Shown here one piece after another: positions 44,543 through 55,497 of a DNA stretch of 64,000 nt. The position numbers and the translations under genes were made by a program. Under the pieces are notes generated by a model. The model searched no databases and was not told the DNA's origin. It saw only the letters and a program-made list of their open reading frames with translations. The stretch comes from Brucella tritici (lineage in GTDB: Bacteria > Pseudomonadota > Alphaproteobacteria > Rhizobiales > Rhizobiaceae), in contig NZ_WBWA01000021.1 of the NCBI RefSeq assembly GCF_008932295.1, positions 1-64,000 on the forward strand, in the 5' to 3' direction. How positions within the stretch are numbered: position 1 is the first letter of the stretch; each line of letters begins with the position of its first letter.

Positions 44543-45955
44543 TCAACTGGCTGGCCGTGGTGGCAATCCGGCGCGGGCGCGCATCTTTTCAAGCAGGCTG
44601 GCGGCAATCGGCTCATAGTTTTCATCAAAGTGATGACCGCCTGCCAGTTTCATGACTTCCATACCTTCCAGCCCGGCAGCAGTGCAGGCGGTATCTTCTT
44701 CTTCTTCGCCGTAAACACAAACCACCCGGTCAAGCGGAATGGTCGAAATAGCCGGAACAACATCCTTGTCGCCATCCATTCCAAGCCAGCCCTCAATGGA
44801 TACCTGAAACGTCGTCGTTGTTTCGACACCGAGAAGCCCGATCATCTTCGTCCGGTCCTGTATGGCGGGATCGAGATATTTCCAAGCAAAGGGGAATGTA
44901 TCGGCACCGAACGAGTAACCCAGTACTGCAACCGGCAATTTGTTCGTCGGGTCAGCCTTCTTGATCATGGCCGTCGTGTCATTGGCTATTTCTTCCGGCG
45001 TTCGCTCCGACCAAAAATAGCGCAGCGAATCGACGCCAATGACGTGAACGCCGTGAGCCTGCAGCCATTCACCGATCGATTTGTCGAGATCGCGCCAGCC
45101 ACCATCGCCCGAATAGAAAACCGCAACCATTTCAGCTTTCCCACCTTTTGCGGGAAGGTCTACGATAGGCAGAGCTTCATTCTTGGCATCCTGATCCGCC
45201 ATGGCAACGACATTGTCGACGGCCATTTTCAGACGTGCCGGAAACTCGGGCGCGGATTGGAGCACGGCGAAATTTTCCTGACGGGCCGTAACCGGATTGT
45301 TTGTTGGCGATCCGGCGGGGCTGATCACAAGGGCAGGGGCCGGAATGGCGGCATTGAAGCCATAGATGAAGCCACCGTCGGGAGTCTTGCTTGCATCGGC
45401 TTTCTCCGTGCACGAAGGCAGACGGGTCTTGGCCGGAACAGGATCAAGCGACACGGCACCAGCAATGGTCGCATCCGGTGAATCCGAGGCAGCCGCGTAG
45501 GCGATAGTGCCTCCCTGTCCGATACCTGTCAGGACAGGATGAAAATAGACGCCTAGATCAAGCCCGCGTAAGGCTTCCTTCGCGATGGCTTCGAAATCGG
45601 AGTCCAGATAATTGCACTCGCCGTCCTCCTTATCGAGCGCGGCGCGCCATGGGCCAAGCTCGACGGGCAGAACAATCATGTTCCGGGCAAGCATGGCGTC
45701 CATGAACTTTTTCTCGCGATCACCGATGCCGCCGTCATCGCTCAGCAGAATCGCAAGGCCGATGGGATCATTCTTCGGCATATAAACCGGAATATTGGAC
45801 AGTCTTTCAGCGCTTGCATGGATAACCGGTTCGTCGGAATCTGTGATTTTCGTCCAGAGCCTTGCAATTTTACCGGTGTGCATCGCGCCGTAAACACCCG
45901 CCGCAGCCACCAGCACCAGCCCTAACACAGTAAAGAGAACGCGTTTTTTCGTCAT
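44543..45955 (-). CDS. acvB: AcvB/VirJ-type periplasmic lipid hydrolase
   Basis: A 470-residue exported alpha/beta-hydrolase. An N-terminal hydrophobic signal ([20 protein letters not shown]) precedes two hydrolase-like halves. The second holds [19 protein letters not shown] and the nucleophile elbow LGYSFGAD, with GGHHFDENY near the end for the catalytic His. In Agrobacterium the adjacent acvB product hydrolyses lysyl-phosphatidylglycerol, and its homologue atvA in Rhizobium tropici is needed for acid tolerance. It overlaps mprF by 4 bp, so synthesis and turnover genes are co-translated. Confidence 0.93.
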   Translation of the reverse strand: MTKKRVLFTVLGLVLVAAAGVYGAMHTGKIARLWTKITDSDEPVIHASAERLSNIPVYMPKNDPIGLAILLSDDGGIGDREKKFMDAMLARNMIVLPVELGPWRAALDKEDGECNYLDSDFEAIAKEALRGLDLGVYFHPVLTGIGQGGTIAYAAASDSPDATIAGAVSLDPVPAKTRLPSCTEKADASKTPDGGFIYGFNAAIPAPALVISPAGSPTNNPVTARQENFAVLQSAPEFPARLKMAVDNVVAMADQDAKNEALPIVDLPAKGGKAEMVAVFYSGDGGWRDLDKSIGEWLQAHGVHVIGVDSLRYFWSERTPEEIANDTTAMIKKADPTNKLPVAVLGYSFGADTFPFAWKYLDPAIQDRTKMIGLLGVETTTTFQVSIEGWLGMDGDKDVVPAISTIPLDRVVCVYGEEEEDTACTAAGLEGMEVMKLAGGHHFDENYEPIAASLLEKMRARAGLPPRPAS

Positions 45956-48570
45956 TTGCGGATGAACTCCAATGGGCTGCCATTGATCAGGGTTGTGGCA
46001 TCAAGAAGGGCGCGAGGGGTTTCGAGGCCACCAGGGCAAACCATGTAATGCGGGGTCCAGACTGGATCGAATTTTTCCTTGAAGGCTTTCAGTCCATCAA
46101 AGTGATAGAGGTCGGCTCCGCGCTTGTAGATGAAGGAACCGAAACGGTTCCAACGGGATGCCAGCCTGCTGCCACTCAGGCCGGAAAGCGGTGCGGCGCC
46201 AAGATTGAACCACTTGTAGCCTTCTTCCTTGCTGGCCATCAGCAGCTTTGCAAACAGCGCGTCCATCAGGAGTTTATGCACATTCGGCATATAGCGCATC
46301 AGGTCGACGGTGATTTCGTATTTGCCCGCGCCGCGCCACATATTGGCGAATGCCACGATTTCTCCGTCACTTTTCAGGACAGCGACATCGAAACGTTTCA
46401 TATATTCGTCGTCGAAGTAACCCAGCGAAAAGCCCTTTTCGCTGCCCGACTTGAAATCGAGCCAGGCGTCGGAGATCTCGCGCAAACGAGGAATGAGCGG
46501 AGGCACGTCGGCTGCCGGTATGATTTCAAACGTCAGGCCGTCCTTGTCGATCTTGCGGTCGGCATAGCGGAATGGCTGGCGACGTGGCCCGTCGAGCGAG
46601 AAAGTGGTGAGGTCGACGCGTGCGACTTCACCAAGCTTCAGGGCGACCAGTCCCATATCCAGAAACAGCGGCAGGCTTTGCGGGCCGACGCCGTAGAATA
46701 CGGTCCGTAAGGCAAGCTTGTCAGCCAGCGCGTGAAATGACCATGCAAGCTCCTTACCCGTCTGTTCGTTGCCAATGGGCTCCCCAAGTGCAATCAGGCT
46801 CCCACCGGATTGCGCATACATGATGAAGGCGCTGTTGTCCGGGGCGAGAAGGAATTGCTTGTCGCCGAGCAGCGCCAGAGCGGCATCCGTGTGCGGCCAT
46901 TGAGCAACCAGATCGGGCACGGTATCGGGTATGGAATAATCCACCTTCCGCTTGCGGTGTCCAGCTCGGTTGATAAGCGAATAGAGGCCTGCTGCGGCGA
47001 CCACGGCAAAGACAAGCACAGTCGCCCGCAAGAAGCGGGGCGCGTTGCCGTTCCAAGCGAAATCCCACCAGAGATCGTTGGAATATTCCACATGCCGGTA
47101 GACGAAAAAGCCAAGCCACGTGGAAACGAGGACGGTTGTACCGACAGTCGCAATCCAGTTCCAGCTCAAGTCGAACGGCCCGGAAATGGGTCGTCGATAG
47201 AATGAATCCCCGAACCCCCAGAGCGTGAAGGCGAAAATGCAGAGAATGGTTGCTTCTTCCCAGTCGAGACCCTTCACCAGAGAAAAGGCAGCGCCACTGA
47301 GGAGAAGGATTAAGGCGGCCACCCAGGCTCGCGCAAGCCGCTTCGACAGGCCACGCGCTACAATGAGCAGCGCGACGCCGACGAGGCTGGCAGCAAGATG
47401 CGACATCTCCATGAGAGATTCAGGAACGATGTCGGAGAGGACCTCCACGCGGTAGCGAAGGTCCGGTGTCGCACCGGAAATGAGAAGAATGATGCCGCCA
47501 AGAAAGATGATACTGGCAGAAAGACTCGGGATAAGCGGTTCCACCAGACGTTTGGCGAAGCGCGCTTGTTTGCCGAGCATATGGCGGCGGCGCATGATCT
47601 CCCATATGAGAATGCCTGCCGTCGCCACAACAAGCGGCATTACCGTATAGACAAGCCGATATGCGAGAAGGCCTGCAATAGCATCCGGTTTTCCGCCCAG
47701 GCCAAGGCCCGCAATGATCGTTGCCTCAAAAGCTCCGAGACCACCTGGAGCATGACTGGCGATACCCAGCACAATGGCGATCACATAAACCAGTGCGAAT
47801 ACTGCAAAGCTTGGCACTGCATCGGCAGGCATGAGAACATAAAGAGTAGCGGCTGCAGCGCCCACATCCACCAGTCCGGCAAATATCTGGGTCAGCGCGC
47901 CTTTGGAATTGGGCAGGCGCAGGCTGAACGAGCCTATCGTGAAGCTGCGCTGTTCATGCGACAGCCAGTAGATCAGCCAGCCGATACCGCCCAGAATGGC
48001 GATGCCAGCGACAATATCTATGCGGGAATCGATGGCGGAGAGCCATGGAACATCCTGCGGGTCGATGAGAAGTGCCGCACCGACCATGATAATCAGCGCG
48101 AACCAGATGGCGAACCACGATGTTCCAACGATCTTGCCGATATCGGCTAGACTGACGCCTTCCGCAGCATAGATGCGATAACGCAGAGCACCGCCGGTCA
48201 GGAGGGAAAAGCCGAGCGCGTTGGAGATGGCGTAACCGGCTGCACCGGCCACGGCGGCAATGCGGCGCGGTATCTGGTTGGGCGCAATCGTATCCACTGC
48301 CACAACGTCATAGAGAGCGACGGCTGCATAGCTGACCGCCGTGAAGAACACAGCCAGACCAAGCGTCATCCATGAAATGTTGTGAAAGGCGGCAAGCGTT
48401 TCCGTGCGAGACGTGTGCTGAAGCAGATTCTCCAGCACATAGATCGCCAGCAACGCAATCGCGATGCCCGCTACCGGAAACAGGAAATGTTGGTAGCGTT
48501 TGAACCAGCCCGAATGTCTTGTCGACGTCGCAGATGGTGTTGAAGGCACTTCATCATCAATAAGGCTCAT
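45952..48570 (-). CDS. mprF: Phosphatidylglycerol lysyltransferase (MprF/LpiA)
   Basis: An 872-residue bifunctional membrane enzyme. The N-terminal ~520 residues hold about 13-14 helices (flippase part: [19 protein letters not shown]). The C-terminal cytosolic GNAT-like synthase (~560-872) carries [31 protein letters not shown]-like and [11 protein letters not shown] motifs. It transfers lysine from Lys-tRNA to phosphatidylglycerol, giving resistance to cationic peptides and acid. The ATG at 48570 gives the family length; an upstream in-frame start would add 123 unlikely residues. acvB follows. Confidence 0.95.
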   Translation of the reverse strand: MSLIDDEVPSTPSATSTRHSGWFKRYQHFLFPVAGIAIALLAIYVLENLLQHTSRTETLAAFHNISWMTLGLAVFFTAVSYAAVALYDVVAVDTIAPNQIPRRIAAVAGAAGYAISNALGFSLLTGGALRYRIYAAEGVSLADIGKIVGTSWFAIWFALIIMVGAALLIDPQDVPWLSAIDSRIDIVAGIAILGGIGWLIYWLSHEQRSFTIGSFSLRLPNSKGALTQIFAGLVDVGAAAATLYVLMPADAVPSFAVFALVYVIAIVLGIASHAPGGLGAFEATIIAGLGLGGKPDAIAGLLAYRLVYTVMPLVVATAGILIWEIMRRRHMLGKQARFAKRLVEPLIPSLSASIIFLGGIILLISGATPDLRYRVEVLSDIVPESLMEMSHLAASLVGVALLIVARGLSKRLARAWVAALILLLSGAAFSLVKGLDWEEATILCIFAFTLWGFGDSFYRRPISGPFDLSWNWIATVGTTVLVSTWLGFFVYRHVEYSNDLWWDFAWNGNAPRFLRATVLVFAVVAAAGLYSLINRAGHRKRKVDYSIPDTVPDLVAQWPHTDAALALLGDKQFLLAPDNSAFIMYAQSGGSLIALGEPIGNEQTGKELAWSFHALADKLALRTVFYGVGPQSLPLFLDMGLVALKLGEVARVDLTTFSLDGPRRQPFRYADRKIDKDGLTFEIIPAADVPPLIPRLREISDAWLDFKSGSEKGFSLGYFDDEYMKRFDVAVLKSDGEIVAFANMWRGAGKYEITVDLMRYMPNVHKLLMDALFAKLLMASKEEGYKWFNLGAAPLSGLSGSRLASRWNRFGSFIYKRGADLYHFDGLKAFKEKFDPVWTPHYMVCPGGLETPRALLDATTLINGSPLEFIRK

Positions 48571-48749
48571 AGGAACGTCGTCCGGTTGGAGCAATATATT
48601 ATAAATCGCGCAATGATCTCGATTTAGGGCGAACTTGTGTTCGAGCGAGATGCCGCATTGAAAATATTCTAAGTAGAGCAGAAGTTGGTCTATATAAGCC
48701 TGCGGTTGGGCCAGACCGCAAGTGATTTGATAGATTGAAAGAGGTATTG

Positions 48750-49499
48750 GTGCTCGATATTTCATATATGACCGCAGCCGGAGCCGGTGCGTTGTCGTTT
48801 CTGTCTCCCTGCGTGCTTCCGCTGGTGCCGCCCTATCTGTGTTATATGGCGGGTGTGAGCGTTGAAGATTTTCGTGCAGAGAAGGCGACAACCGTCGCGG
48901 CAGCACCTTCTGCGCGCCGTTCCCTGGCATTTGCGGCAATTTGCTTCGTTCTTGGTTTCACGACGGTTTTCGTGGCGCTTGGTGCCGGAGCGTCTTCCAT
49001 CGGCGCCTTCCTGCGCGCATGGCAGCAGGAGATCGCAATCGTCGCTGGTGTCGTCATCATTTTGATGGGACTGAATTTCCTTGGTATTCTGCGTCTGTCG
49101 TTCCTGTCCCGCGAAGCGCGGTTTCAGGCACGCAATGCCCCTGCATCGCCGCTTGGAGCCTATGTCATGGGGCTGGCATTCGCCTTTGGCTGGACGCCCT
49201 GCATCGGGCCTGTTCTTGGGCCGATCCTGACGCTTGCAGGCGGTAGCAGCACAGTTGGCGAGGGCGCGTTATTGTTGGCGACCTATTCGCTTGGCCTTGG
49301 CATTCCGTTTTTGATTGCTGCCCTTTTTTCCGGCGCATTCATGCGGTTTCTTTCGCGGTTCCGGGTGCATCTCGGCAAGGTGGAAAAAGCGATGGGCGCA
49401 CTTCTTGTTGCGGCAGGCGTCTTGTTCCTGACTGGCGGAATGCAATCCTTCTCGTTCTGGCTGCTTGAGAATTTCCCGGCGCTTGGGCGGTTGGGCTAA
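48750..49499 (+). CDS. ccdA: Cytochrome c biogenesis protein CcdA
   Basis: A 249-residue, six-helix thiol-disulphide transporter passing electrons from cytosolic thioredoxin to periplasmic acceptors for cytochrome c maturation. The two redox cysteines are in [13 protein letters not shown] and [12 protein letters not shown]. The GTG at 48750 is chosen because GAGG lies 5 nt upstream; TTG codons at 48735 and 48747 are worse placed. Divergent from mprF. Confidence 0.92.
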   Translation: MLDISYMTAAGAGALSFLSPCVLPLVPPYLCYMAGVSVEDFRAEKATTVAAAPSARRSLAFAAICFVLGFTTVFVALGAGASSIGAFLRAWQQEIAIVAGVVIILMGLNFLGILRLSFLSREARFQARNAPASPLGAYVMGLAFAFGWTPCIGPVLGPILTLAGGSSTVGEGALLLATYSLGLGIPFLIAALFSGAFMRFLSRFRVHLGKVEKAMGALLVAAGVLFLTGGMQSFSFWLLENFPALGRLG

Positions 49500-49578
49500 A
49501 AATCGACAGCAGCCCGTAAGTTTTCATAGACGCTTTGATGTTAAGAGCGAAGATCATCTCAATTTTCTGGACGATACC

Positions 49579-50943
49579 ATGACAGACCGTACCTGCCTTT
49601 CCATCGTACTTGCCGCTGGCGAAGGCACGCGCATGAAATCCAGCTTGCCCAAGGTGCTGCATCAGGTGGCAGGCTTGCCGCTGGTCTCTCACGTGGTCAA
49701 GGCAGTTCAGGGCACCGGCAAAAGTGACGTTGCGCTGGTCGTAGGGCGTGGTGCCGAGGATGTGCGGGCGGCAGTGGAAAAGAATGCAGGCCCGGTGTCG
49801 GCATTCGAGCAGAAGGAACGCCTGGGCACGGCGCATGCGGTTCTCGCCGCACGCGAAGCAATAGAACGCGGCTATGACGATCTGCTGATCGTTTTCGGTG
49901 ACACGCCGCTGATCGAGGCGCAATCTCTGCAAAAGGCCCGTGAACGACTGTCCGATGGTGCCGATGTCGTTGTTATCGGTTTTCGCCCGGATAATCCGTA
50001 CGGCTATGGTCGTCTGATCGAGGAAGGCGACCAACTTGTCGCCATCGTCGAGGAAAAAGAAGCAACCGAAGCGCAAAAGCAGATCGGTTTCTGCAATGGC
50101 GGGCTGATGGCCGTTCGCGGTCAACACGCTCTGGCGCTTCTGGATGCGGTGGGCAATGACAACGCCAAGGGTGAATATTACCTCACCGATATCGTCGCCA
50201 TCGCTCATGGCAAGGGTATGAACGTGACGGCTATCGAAGTGCCGGTCGATAACGTAATCGGCATCAACAATCGTGTTGAACTGGCCGAAGCAGAAACCAT
50301 CTGGCAGCAGCGCAAGCGCCGCGAGATGATGCTTGCAGGCGTGACGCTTATCGCTCCGGAAACGGTATTCTTTTCGCACGACACGCTGATCGAGGCGGAT
50401 GTTATCGTTGAACCGAACGTCTTCTTCGGTCCTCATGTGCGTGTGTCGACAGGCGCCTTGATCCATTCGTTCTCGCATATGGAAGGTGCCGATGTTGGTC
50501 CGAAGGCGGAGATAGGACCGTTTGCGCGCCTGCGTCCCGGCGCAAATCTCGGTGAGAAGACCAAGGTCGGCAATTTCTGCGAAGTGAAGAATGCGACGGT
50601 GCACAAAGGCGCGAAGATCAATCACCTGACCTATATCGGCGACGCGACAGTCGGCGCATCAAGCAACATCGGTGCAGGCACGATCACCTGCAATTACGAC
50701 GGTTATAACAAGTACAAAACGGTGATTGGCGAGAACGCATTCATCGGGTCGAACAGCTCGCTGGTTGCTCCGGTAGAAATTGGCGACAATGCCTATATCG
50801 CGTCGGGCAGCACGATTACTGACAATGTTCCCGCCGATGCGCTGGCTTTCGGTCGCGCACGCCAGGAAACGAAAGAGGGGCGGGCGAAGATCCTGCGAGA
50901 GAAGTACGCCGCCATCAAAGCGGCTAAAACCTCCACCAAATGA
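49579..50943 (+). CDS. glmU: Bifunctional GlmU
   Basis: A 454-residue enzyme that acetylates glucosamine-1-phosphate and then forms UDP-GlcNAc. The N-terminal pyrophosphorylase has [18 protein letters not shown]. The C-terminal left-handed beta-helix (from ~235) shows hexapeptide repeats and the acetyl-CoA site region [17 protein letters not shown]. The ATG at 49579 is preceded by TGGAC. glmS follows 105 bp downstream, so the two feed one pathway to peptidoglycan and LPS. Confidence 0.97.
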   Translation: MTDRTCLSIVLAAGEGTRMKSSLPKVLHQVAGLPLVSHVVKAVQGTGKSDVALVVGRGAEDVRAAVEKNAGPVSAFEQKERLGTAHAVLAAREAIERGYDDLLIVFGDTPLIEAQSLQKARERLSDGADVVVIGFRPDNPYGYGRLIEEGDQLVAIVEEKEATEAQKQIGFCNGGLMAVRGQHALALLDAVGNDNAKGEYYLTDIVAIAHGKGMNVTAIEVPVDNVIGINNRVELAEAETIWQQRKRREMMLAGVTLIAPETVFFSHDTLIEADVIVEPNVFFGPHVRVSTGALIHSFSHMEGADVGPKAEIGPFARLRPGANLGEKTKVGNFCEVKNATVHKGAKINHLTYIGDATVGASSNIGAGTITCNYDGYNKYKTVIGENAFIGSNSSLVAPVEIGDNAYIASGSTITDNVPADALAFGRARQETKEGRAKILREKYAAIKAAKTSTK

Positions 50944-50962
50944 ATCATCCAATTGTTTAAGC

Positions 50963-50989
50963 GAACGGCAATCCCCTGGGTTGCCGTTC
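50963..50989 (+). other. Hairpin between glmU and glmS
   Basis: GAACGGCAA (50963-50971) pairs perfectly with TTGCCGTTC (50981-50989), loop of 9. No T-run follows, so it is not a standard terminator. It may be an mRNA-processing or 5'-leader element ahead of glmS. Confidence 0.5.
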
Positions 50990-51048
50990 TGCGTTAGAAT
51001 CTTTAAACCGCGAAGCAACACGCCTGAACGTTGGATTTGGAGCAGCCT

Positions 51049-52872
51049 ATGTGTGGAATTATCGGCATAATTGGAAATAACGAAGTCGCTCCGCTTCTTG
51101 TGGATGCACTGAAGCGGCTTGAATATCGCGGCTACGATTCTGCCGGTATTGCCACACTGCAGAACGGCAGGCTCGACCGCCGCCGTGCCGAAGGCAAGCT
51201 GGTCAATCTGGAAAAGCGCCTGGCCGGAGAGCCGCTTCCTGGCGTCATCGGTATCGGCCATACCCGCTGGGCTACGCACGGCAAGCCTGTGGAACGCAAT
51301 GCGCATCCGCACATTACCGAGCGTCTCGCGGTCGTTCATAACGGCATCATCGAGAATTTCGCCGAACTTCGCACCATGCTTGAGGCGGAAGGCTACAAGT
51401 TCCAGACAGAAACCGATACCGAAGCTGTTGCCCATCTGGTGACCCGTGAGCTGGCAAAGGGCAAGTCCCCGGTTGAAGCCGTGCGCGACAGCCTGCCGAT
51501 GCTGCATGGTGCCTTCGCACTCGCCTTCCTGTTCGAAGGGGACGAAGAACTGTTGATCGGTGCACGTCAGGGGCCGCCGCTCGCCGTCGGTTATGGCGAA
51601 GGAGAAATGTTCCTCGGTTCCGACGCCATCGCACTTTCGCCTTTCACGGATACCATTGCCTATCTCGAAGATGGCGATTGGGCCGTTCTGACGCGCAAGG
51701 GCGTGACGGTTTACGACGAAAACAACAGCGAAGTTGAGCGCCCGATTCAAAAGACGCAGACGGCAAACATGCTCGTTTCCAAAGGTAATCATCGTCACTT
51801 CATGCAGAAGGAGATGTTTGAGCAGCCGGAAGTGATTTCCCACACGCTTGCCAACTATCTCGACTTCACGACGGGTAAGGTGCGCCAGGAAGCGATTGGT
51901 ATTGATTTCAGCAAAATTGACCGCCTGACGATTTCTGCTTGCGGCACGGCCTACTATGCGGCATCCGTTGGCAAATACTGGTTCGAGCAGATTGCGCGAC
52001 TGCCGGTCGACAGCGATATCGCTTCCGAATTCCGCTATCGCGAAATGCCGCTCTCGAAGGATTCGCTGGCGATGTTCGTGTCGCAGTCAGGCGAAACGGC
52101 TGATACGCTGGCTTCGCTACGTTACTGCAAGTCGCAGGGATTGAAGATCGCCGCTGTCGTGAACGTCACCGGCTCAACCATTGCGCGTGAATCTGATGCC
52201 GTTTTCCCGACGCTTGCGGGCCCTGAAATCGGCGTTGCTTCCACCAAGGCCTTTACCTGCCAGCTGTCGGCCATGGCCTCACTGGTAATTGCAGCCGCGA
52301 AATCGCGTGGCGCAATCGATGACAAGCGGGAACAGGAATTGGTACGTCAGCTTTCCGAAGCGCCACGTTTCATCAACCAGGTTCTGAAGCTGGAAGACCA
52401 GATCGCTGCGGTCTGCCATGAACTGGCCAAGGTCAATCATGTGCTTTATCTCGGTCGCGGCACGTCCTTCCCGCTGGCGATGGAAGGTGCACTGAAGCTG
52501 AAGGAAATTTCCTATATCCACGCCGAAGGCTATGCTGCCGGTGAATTGAAGCACGGCCCGATTGCACTGATCGATGAAAGCATGCCGGTAATCGTCATTG
52601 CGCCGTCTGATCGTCTCTATGAGAAGACCGTTTCCAACATGCAGGAAGTCGCAGCGCGTGGCGGTCGCATCATTCTTATCACCGATAAGAAGGGCGCTGA
52701 AGCTGCAAGCATCGACACGATGGCAACCATTGTTCTGCCGGATGTGCCGGAATTCATTACGCCGCTGGTTTATGCGTTGCCGATCCAGATGCTGGCCTAT
52801 CACACTGCAATCCTCATGGGGACGGATGTTGATCAGCCGCGCAATCTGGCAAAGTCGGTAACTGTCGAGTAA
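51049..52872 (+). CDS. glmS: Glutamine-fructose-6-phosphate aminotransferase
   Basis: A 607-residue enzyme forming glucosamine-6-phosphate. The N-terminal glutaminase begins MCGIIGIIG, with the nucleophilic Cys exposed after Met removal. Two SIS isomerase domains follow (SACGTAYYAASVGKY; SQSGETADTLASLRY; YLGRGTSFPLAMEGALKLKEISY). It ends in the canonical DQPRNLAKSVTVE. GGAG lies 7 nt before the ATG. No ribozyme-like leader is recognisable. Confidence 0.97.
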   Translation: MCGIIGIIGNNEVAPLLVDALKRLEYRGYDSAGIATLQNGRLDRRRAEGKLVNLEKRLAGEPLPGVIGIGHTRWATHGKPVERNAHPHITERLAVVHNGIIENFAELRTMLEAEGYKFQTETDTEAVAHLVTRELAKGKSPVEAVRDSLPMLHGAFALAFLFEGDEELLIGARQGPPLAVGYGEGEMFLGSDAIALSPFTDTIAYLEDGDWAVLTRKGVTVYDENNSEVERPIQKTQTANMLVSKGNHRHFMQKEMFEQPEVISHTLANYLDFTTGKVRQEAIGIDFSKIDRLTISACGTAYYAASVGKYWFEQIARLPVDSDIASEFRYREMPLSKDSLAMFVSQSGETADTLASLRYCKSQGLKIAAVVNVTGSTIARESDAVFPTLAGPEIGVASTKAFTCQLSAMASLVIAAAKSRGAIDDKREQELVRQLSEAPRFINQVLKLEDQIAAVCHELAKVNHVLYLGRGTSFPLAMEGALKLKEISYIHAEGYAAGELKHGPIALIDESMPVIVIAPSDRLYEKTVSNMQEVAARGGRIILITDKKGAEAASIDTMATIVLPDVPEFITPLVYALPIQMLAYHTAILMGTDVDQPRNLAKSVTVE

Positions 52873-52910
52873 ATTCAGCTTGTTATAGAAAGACCTTTAT
52901 AAGTTAATAG

Positions 52911-52936
52911 AAATGGCGGCGGATTGCCGCCATTTT
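52911..52936. terminator. Bidirectional terminator between glmS and recG
   Basis: AAATGGCGGC (52911-52920), loop GGATT, GCCGCCATTT (52926-52935). It ends 2 bp before the recG stop. Confidence 0.88.
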
Positions 52937-52937
52937 G

Positions 52938-55058
52938 CTATCCAGCTCTTAAGAGTCTGATCGCTTCGTCGCGCCCGAAAAGATAAAGCAGGACGCGCAA
53001 CGCCTGTCCGCGCTCGGATTCCAGATCTGGGTCGCTTGTCAAAATATAGCGTGCATCCTTGCGAGCGATTTCCAGAAGATCGCCATGTGCCTCGATGGAG
53101 GCCAAACGGAAGCCCGGGGTGCCGGATTGCCGTGTGCCGAGCAATTCGCCTTCACCGCGCAGTTTCAAATCTTCTTCGGCGATGCGAAAACCGTCTTCCG
53201 TCTCGCGCATGACCCTCAGCCGGGCTTGTGCGATTTCTCCCAGCGGGCCTTTGTAAAGCAGCAGGCAGGTCGATGGTTTGTCGCCGCGACCCACGCGACC
53301 GCGTAGCTGGTGCAATTGCGACAGACCGAACCGTTCAGCATGCTCGATGACGATGATCGTGGCGTCGGGCACATCCACGCCGACTTCGATCACGGTAGTC
53401 GCGACGAGAACCCGTGTTTCGCCTTGTTTGAATGCTCGCATGGCCTCGTCTTTTTCAGCCCCGTTCATGCGGCCATGGATAAGGCCGATGCGCTCGCCGA
53501 AGGCGGGCTTGAGGCTTTCGAAACGTTCTTCCGCCGAAGTCAGTTCAACGACTTCGGATTCCTCCACGAGCGGGCAAATCCAGTAGATTTTTTGACCTTC
53601 TGCCACGGCCTTCCGGATGCGCTCGACAAGTTCGCCCATGCGTTCCATTGGCACAATGGCAGTCGTAATGGGCTGGCGTCCGGCAGGTTTCTCGGTCAGT
53701 TTCGACACGTCCATATCGCCGAAGGCTGTAAGCACGAGGGTCCGCGGTATTGGCGTGGCGGTCATAACCAGCATATCAGGTGCAGAACCCTTTGCGGTTA
53801 GCATCAGACGCTGATGCACGCCGAAGCGATGTTGTTCATCGATGATGACCAGAACGAGGTCGTGATATTCGACCTTTTCCTGAAAAAGAGCGTGCGTGCC
53901 GATGACGATATCGATCTCGCCGCTTTTCAATCCTTCGAGAACTGCGTTCCGGTCACGGCCCTTTTCGCGACCGGTCAGCAGCGCTGCTTTCAGTCCGGCC
54001 TTCTCCGCGAGTGGAGCGATGGTTGCAAAATGCTGGCGGGCGAGAACTTCCGTTGGGGCCATGAGTGCTGACTGACCGCCGGATTCAGCGGCGTGCGCCA
54101 TGGACAGCAATCCAACGACCGTCTTGCCAGAGCCGACATCGCCCTGCAAAAGCCGCAACATGCGCTCAGGCGATTTGAGGTCTGTGATGATTTCGCGAAC
54201 CGCCTGATCCTGCCCTTTGGTCAAGCGATAGGGCAGATGCCGCATGATCTCGGCAACGATGCGTCCGGTGCCCTCCAGGGGGCGACCGGAAAGCCTGCGT
54301 GTCTTGGCGCGCACGAGGGCGAGCGCCAGTTGCCCGGCCAGAAATTCGTCATATGCGAGCCTGCGTCGCGAAATGCTTTCAAGCGCGATGTCCGACGGAT
54401 CTTCGGGCAGGTGAAGCGTGTTGAGCGATTGCTGAAAACTGGTGAAGCGCTCGCGCGCCAGCAAGGGTGGGTCGATCCATTCCGGCAGCGGAGGTACACG
54501 GCTCAAAGCTTCCTTGATAGCGCGTGCCAGTGTCTTGGGCGACAGGCCCGCAGTCAGCGGATAGACAGGTTCGACCATCGGCAGATTGGCCGCATCTTCC
54601 AGGCTTGCAATATAGTCCGGGTGGACCATGGAGGCCCGGCCGTTGAACCATTCCACCTTGCCTGACACGATGACTGTTTCGCCTTCGGGCAGCATTTTGT
54701 GCAGCCATGGCAATTGCGCATGGAAGAAGGTCAACGCGATTTCGCCGGTGTCGTCATGGGCGAAGACGCGATGCGGAACATTGCCACGTCCGGGTGGTGC
54801 GGGCTGATGCTGGTCGACAATGACTTCCAGCGTGACGATTGCACCTTCCTGCGCTAGGGCGATGCCGGGCCGATTGCGCCGGTCGATCACACTGTGCGGT
54901 GCCAGAAACAGCAGTTGCCCGACCTTGGGTTCTGCGCCTGGTATATCTGTGCCAAGCAGTTTTCCAAGCAGGGCGGCAACCTTCGGGCCAATGCCGGAAA
55001 GCGAACGAACGGAAGCAAAAAATGGATCGAGCATGGATGGGCGCATGGGCTTGAGCAT
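52938..55058 (-). CDS. recG: ATP-dependent DNA helicase RecG
   Basis: A 706-residue replication-fork reversal helicase. The N-terminal wedge/OB domain (to ~250) holds VEWFNGRASMVHPDYI. The SF2 motor has Walker A LQGDVGSGKTVVGL, Walker B IIDEQHRFGVHQR, TATPIPRTL, and motif VI QLRGRVGRG. The ATG at 55058 has GAGG 11 nt upstream; the ATG at 55046 is an alternative. Divergent from sdhE. Confidence 0.95.
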   Translation of the reverse strand: MLKPMRPSMLDPFFASVRSLSGIGPKVAALLGKLLGTDIPGAEPKVGQLLFLAPHSVIDRRNRPGIALAQEGAIVTLEVIVDQHQPAPPGRGNVPHRVFAHDDTGEIALTFFHAQLPWLHKMLPEGETVIVSGKVEWFNGRASMVHPDYIASLEDAANLPMVEPVYPLTAGLSPKTLARAIKEALSRVPPLPEWIDPPLLARERFTSFQQSLNTLHLPEDPSDIALESISRRRLAYDEFLAGQLALALVRAKTRRLSGRPLEGTGRIVAEIMRHLPYRLTKGQDQAVREIITDLKSPERMLRLLQGDVGSGKTVVGLLSMAHAAESGGQSALMAPTEVLARQHFATIAPLAEKAGLKAALLTGREKGRDRNAVLEGLKSGEIDIVIGTHALFQEKVEYHDLVLVIIDEQHRFGVHQRLMLTAKGSAPDMLVMTATPIPRTLVLTAFGDMDVSKLTEKPAGRQPITTAIVPMERMGELVERIRKAVAEGQKIYWICPLVEESEVVELTSAEERFESLKPAFGERIGLIHGRMNGAEKDEAMRAFKQGETRVLVATTVIEVGVDVPDATIIVIEHAERFGLSQLHQLRGRVGRGDKPSTCLLLYKGPLGEIAQARLRVMRETEDGFRIAEEDLKLRGEGELLGTRQSGTPGFRLASIEAHGDLLEIARKDARYILTSDPDLESERGQALRVLLYLFGRDEAIRLLRAG

Positions 55059-55196
55059 TAACTGCTTCGCCTCACGGTGCAAGGGCAGTGCATAATCTTT
55101 CTGTGCTCTTTTTGTTCTTGTTGGATAAACGGGTTCCCGTTTGTCGCGCAGATGCTATATACCAGCAGCAATTTGAATGATTGGAGCTTACCGAGG

Positions 55197-55484
55197 ATGA
55201 CTGGCAGCACATTGGCGACGGAAAATCTGGACGTACGGCGCCGCAAGCTTCTGTTTCGCGCGTGGCATCGCGGTATGCGCGAGATGGATCTGATCCTCGG
55301 GCAATATGCGGATGAATATATTGTCGGCTTCACCGACCCGCAGCTCGATGAGTTCGAGCATATTCTTGAAGTGCTTGACCGCGATCTTCTCAAATGGGTG
55401 ACGGGTGAAAGCCCGATCCCGGCAGATTACGACACGCCTCTGTTCCGCGATATTGTCGCTTTCCGCGACCGCATAGAATTCTGA
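55197..55484 (+). CDS. sdhE: FAD assembly factor SdhE
   Basis: A 95-residue protein promoting covalent flavin attachment to SdhA. The RGxxE signature is RGMREMD (in WHRGMREMDLILGQY), followed by DEFEHILEVLDRDLLKWVTGE. The ATG at 55197 has GGAG ten bases upstream and GAGG directly against it. It precedes mfd by 13 bp, an order kept in many Rhizobiales. Confidence 0.94.
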   Translation: MTGSTLATENLDVRRRKLLFRAWHRGMREMDLILGQYADEYIVGFTDPQLDEFEHILEVLDRDLLKWVTGESPIPADYDTPLFRDIVAFRDRIEF

Positions 55485-55497
55485 GTTCAAGGTTCCC

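Noticed and set aside
50963-51048. glmS ribozyme
   Set aside because: The gap is too short and lacks the conserved pseudoknot core; the ribozyme is also known mainly from Firmicutes.
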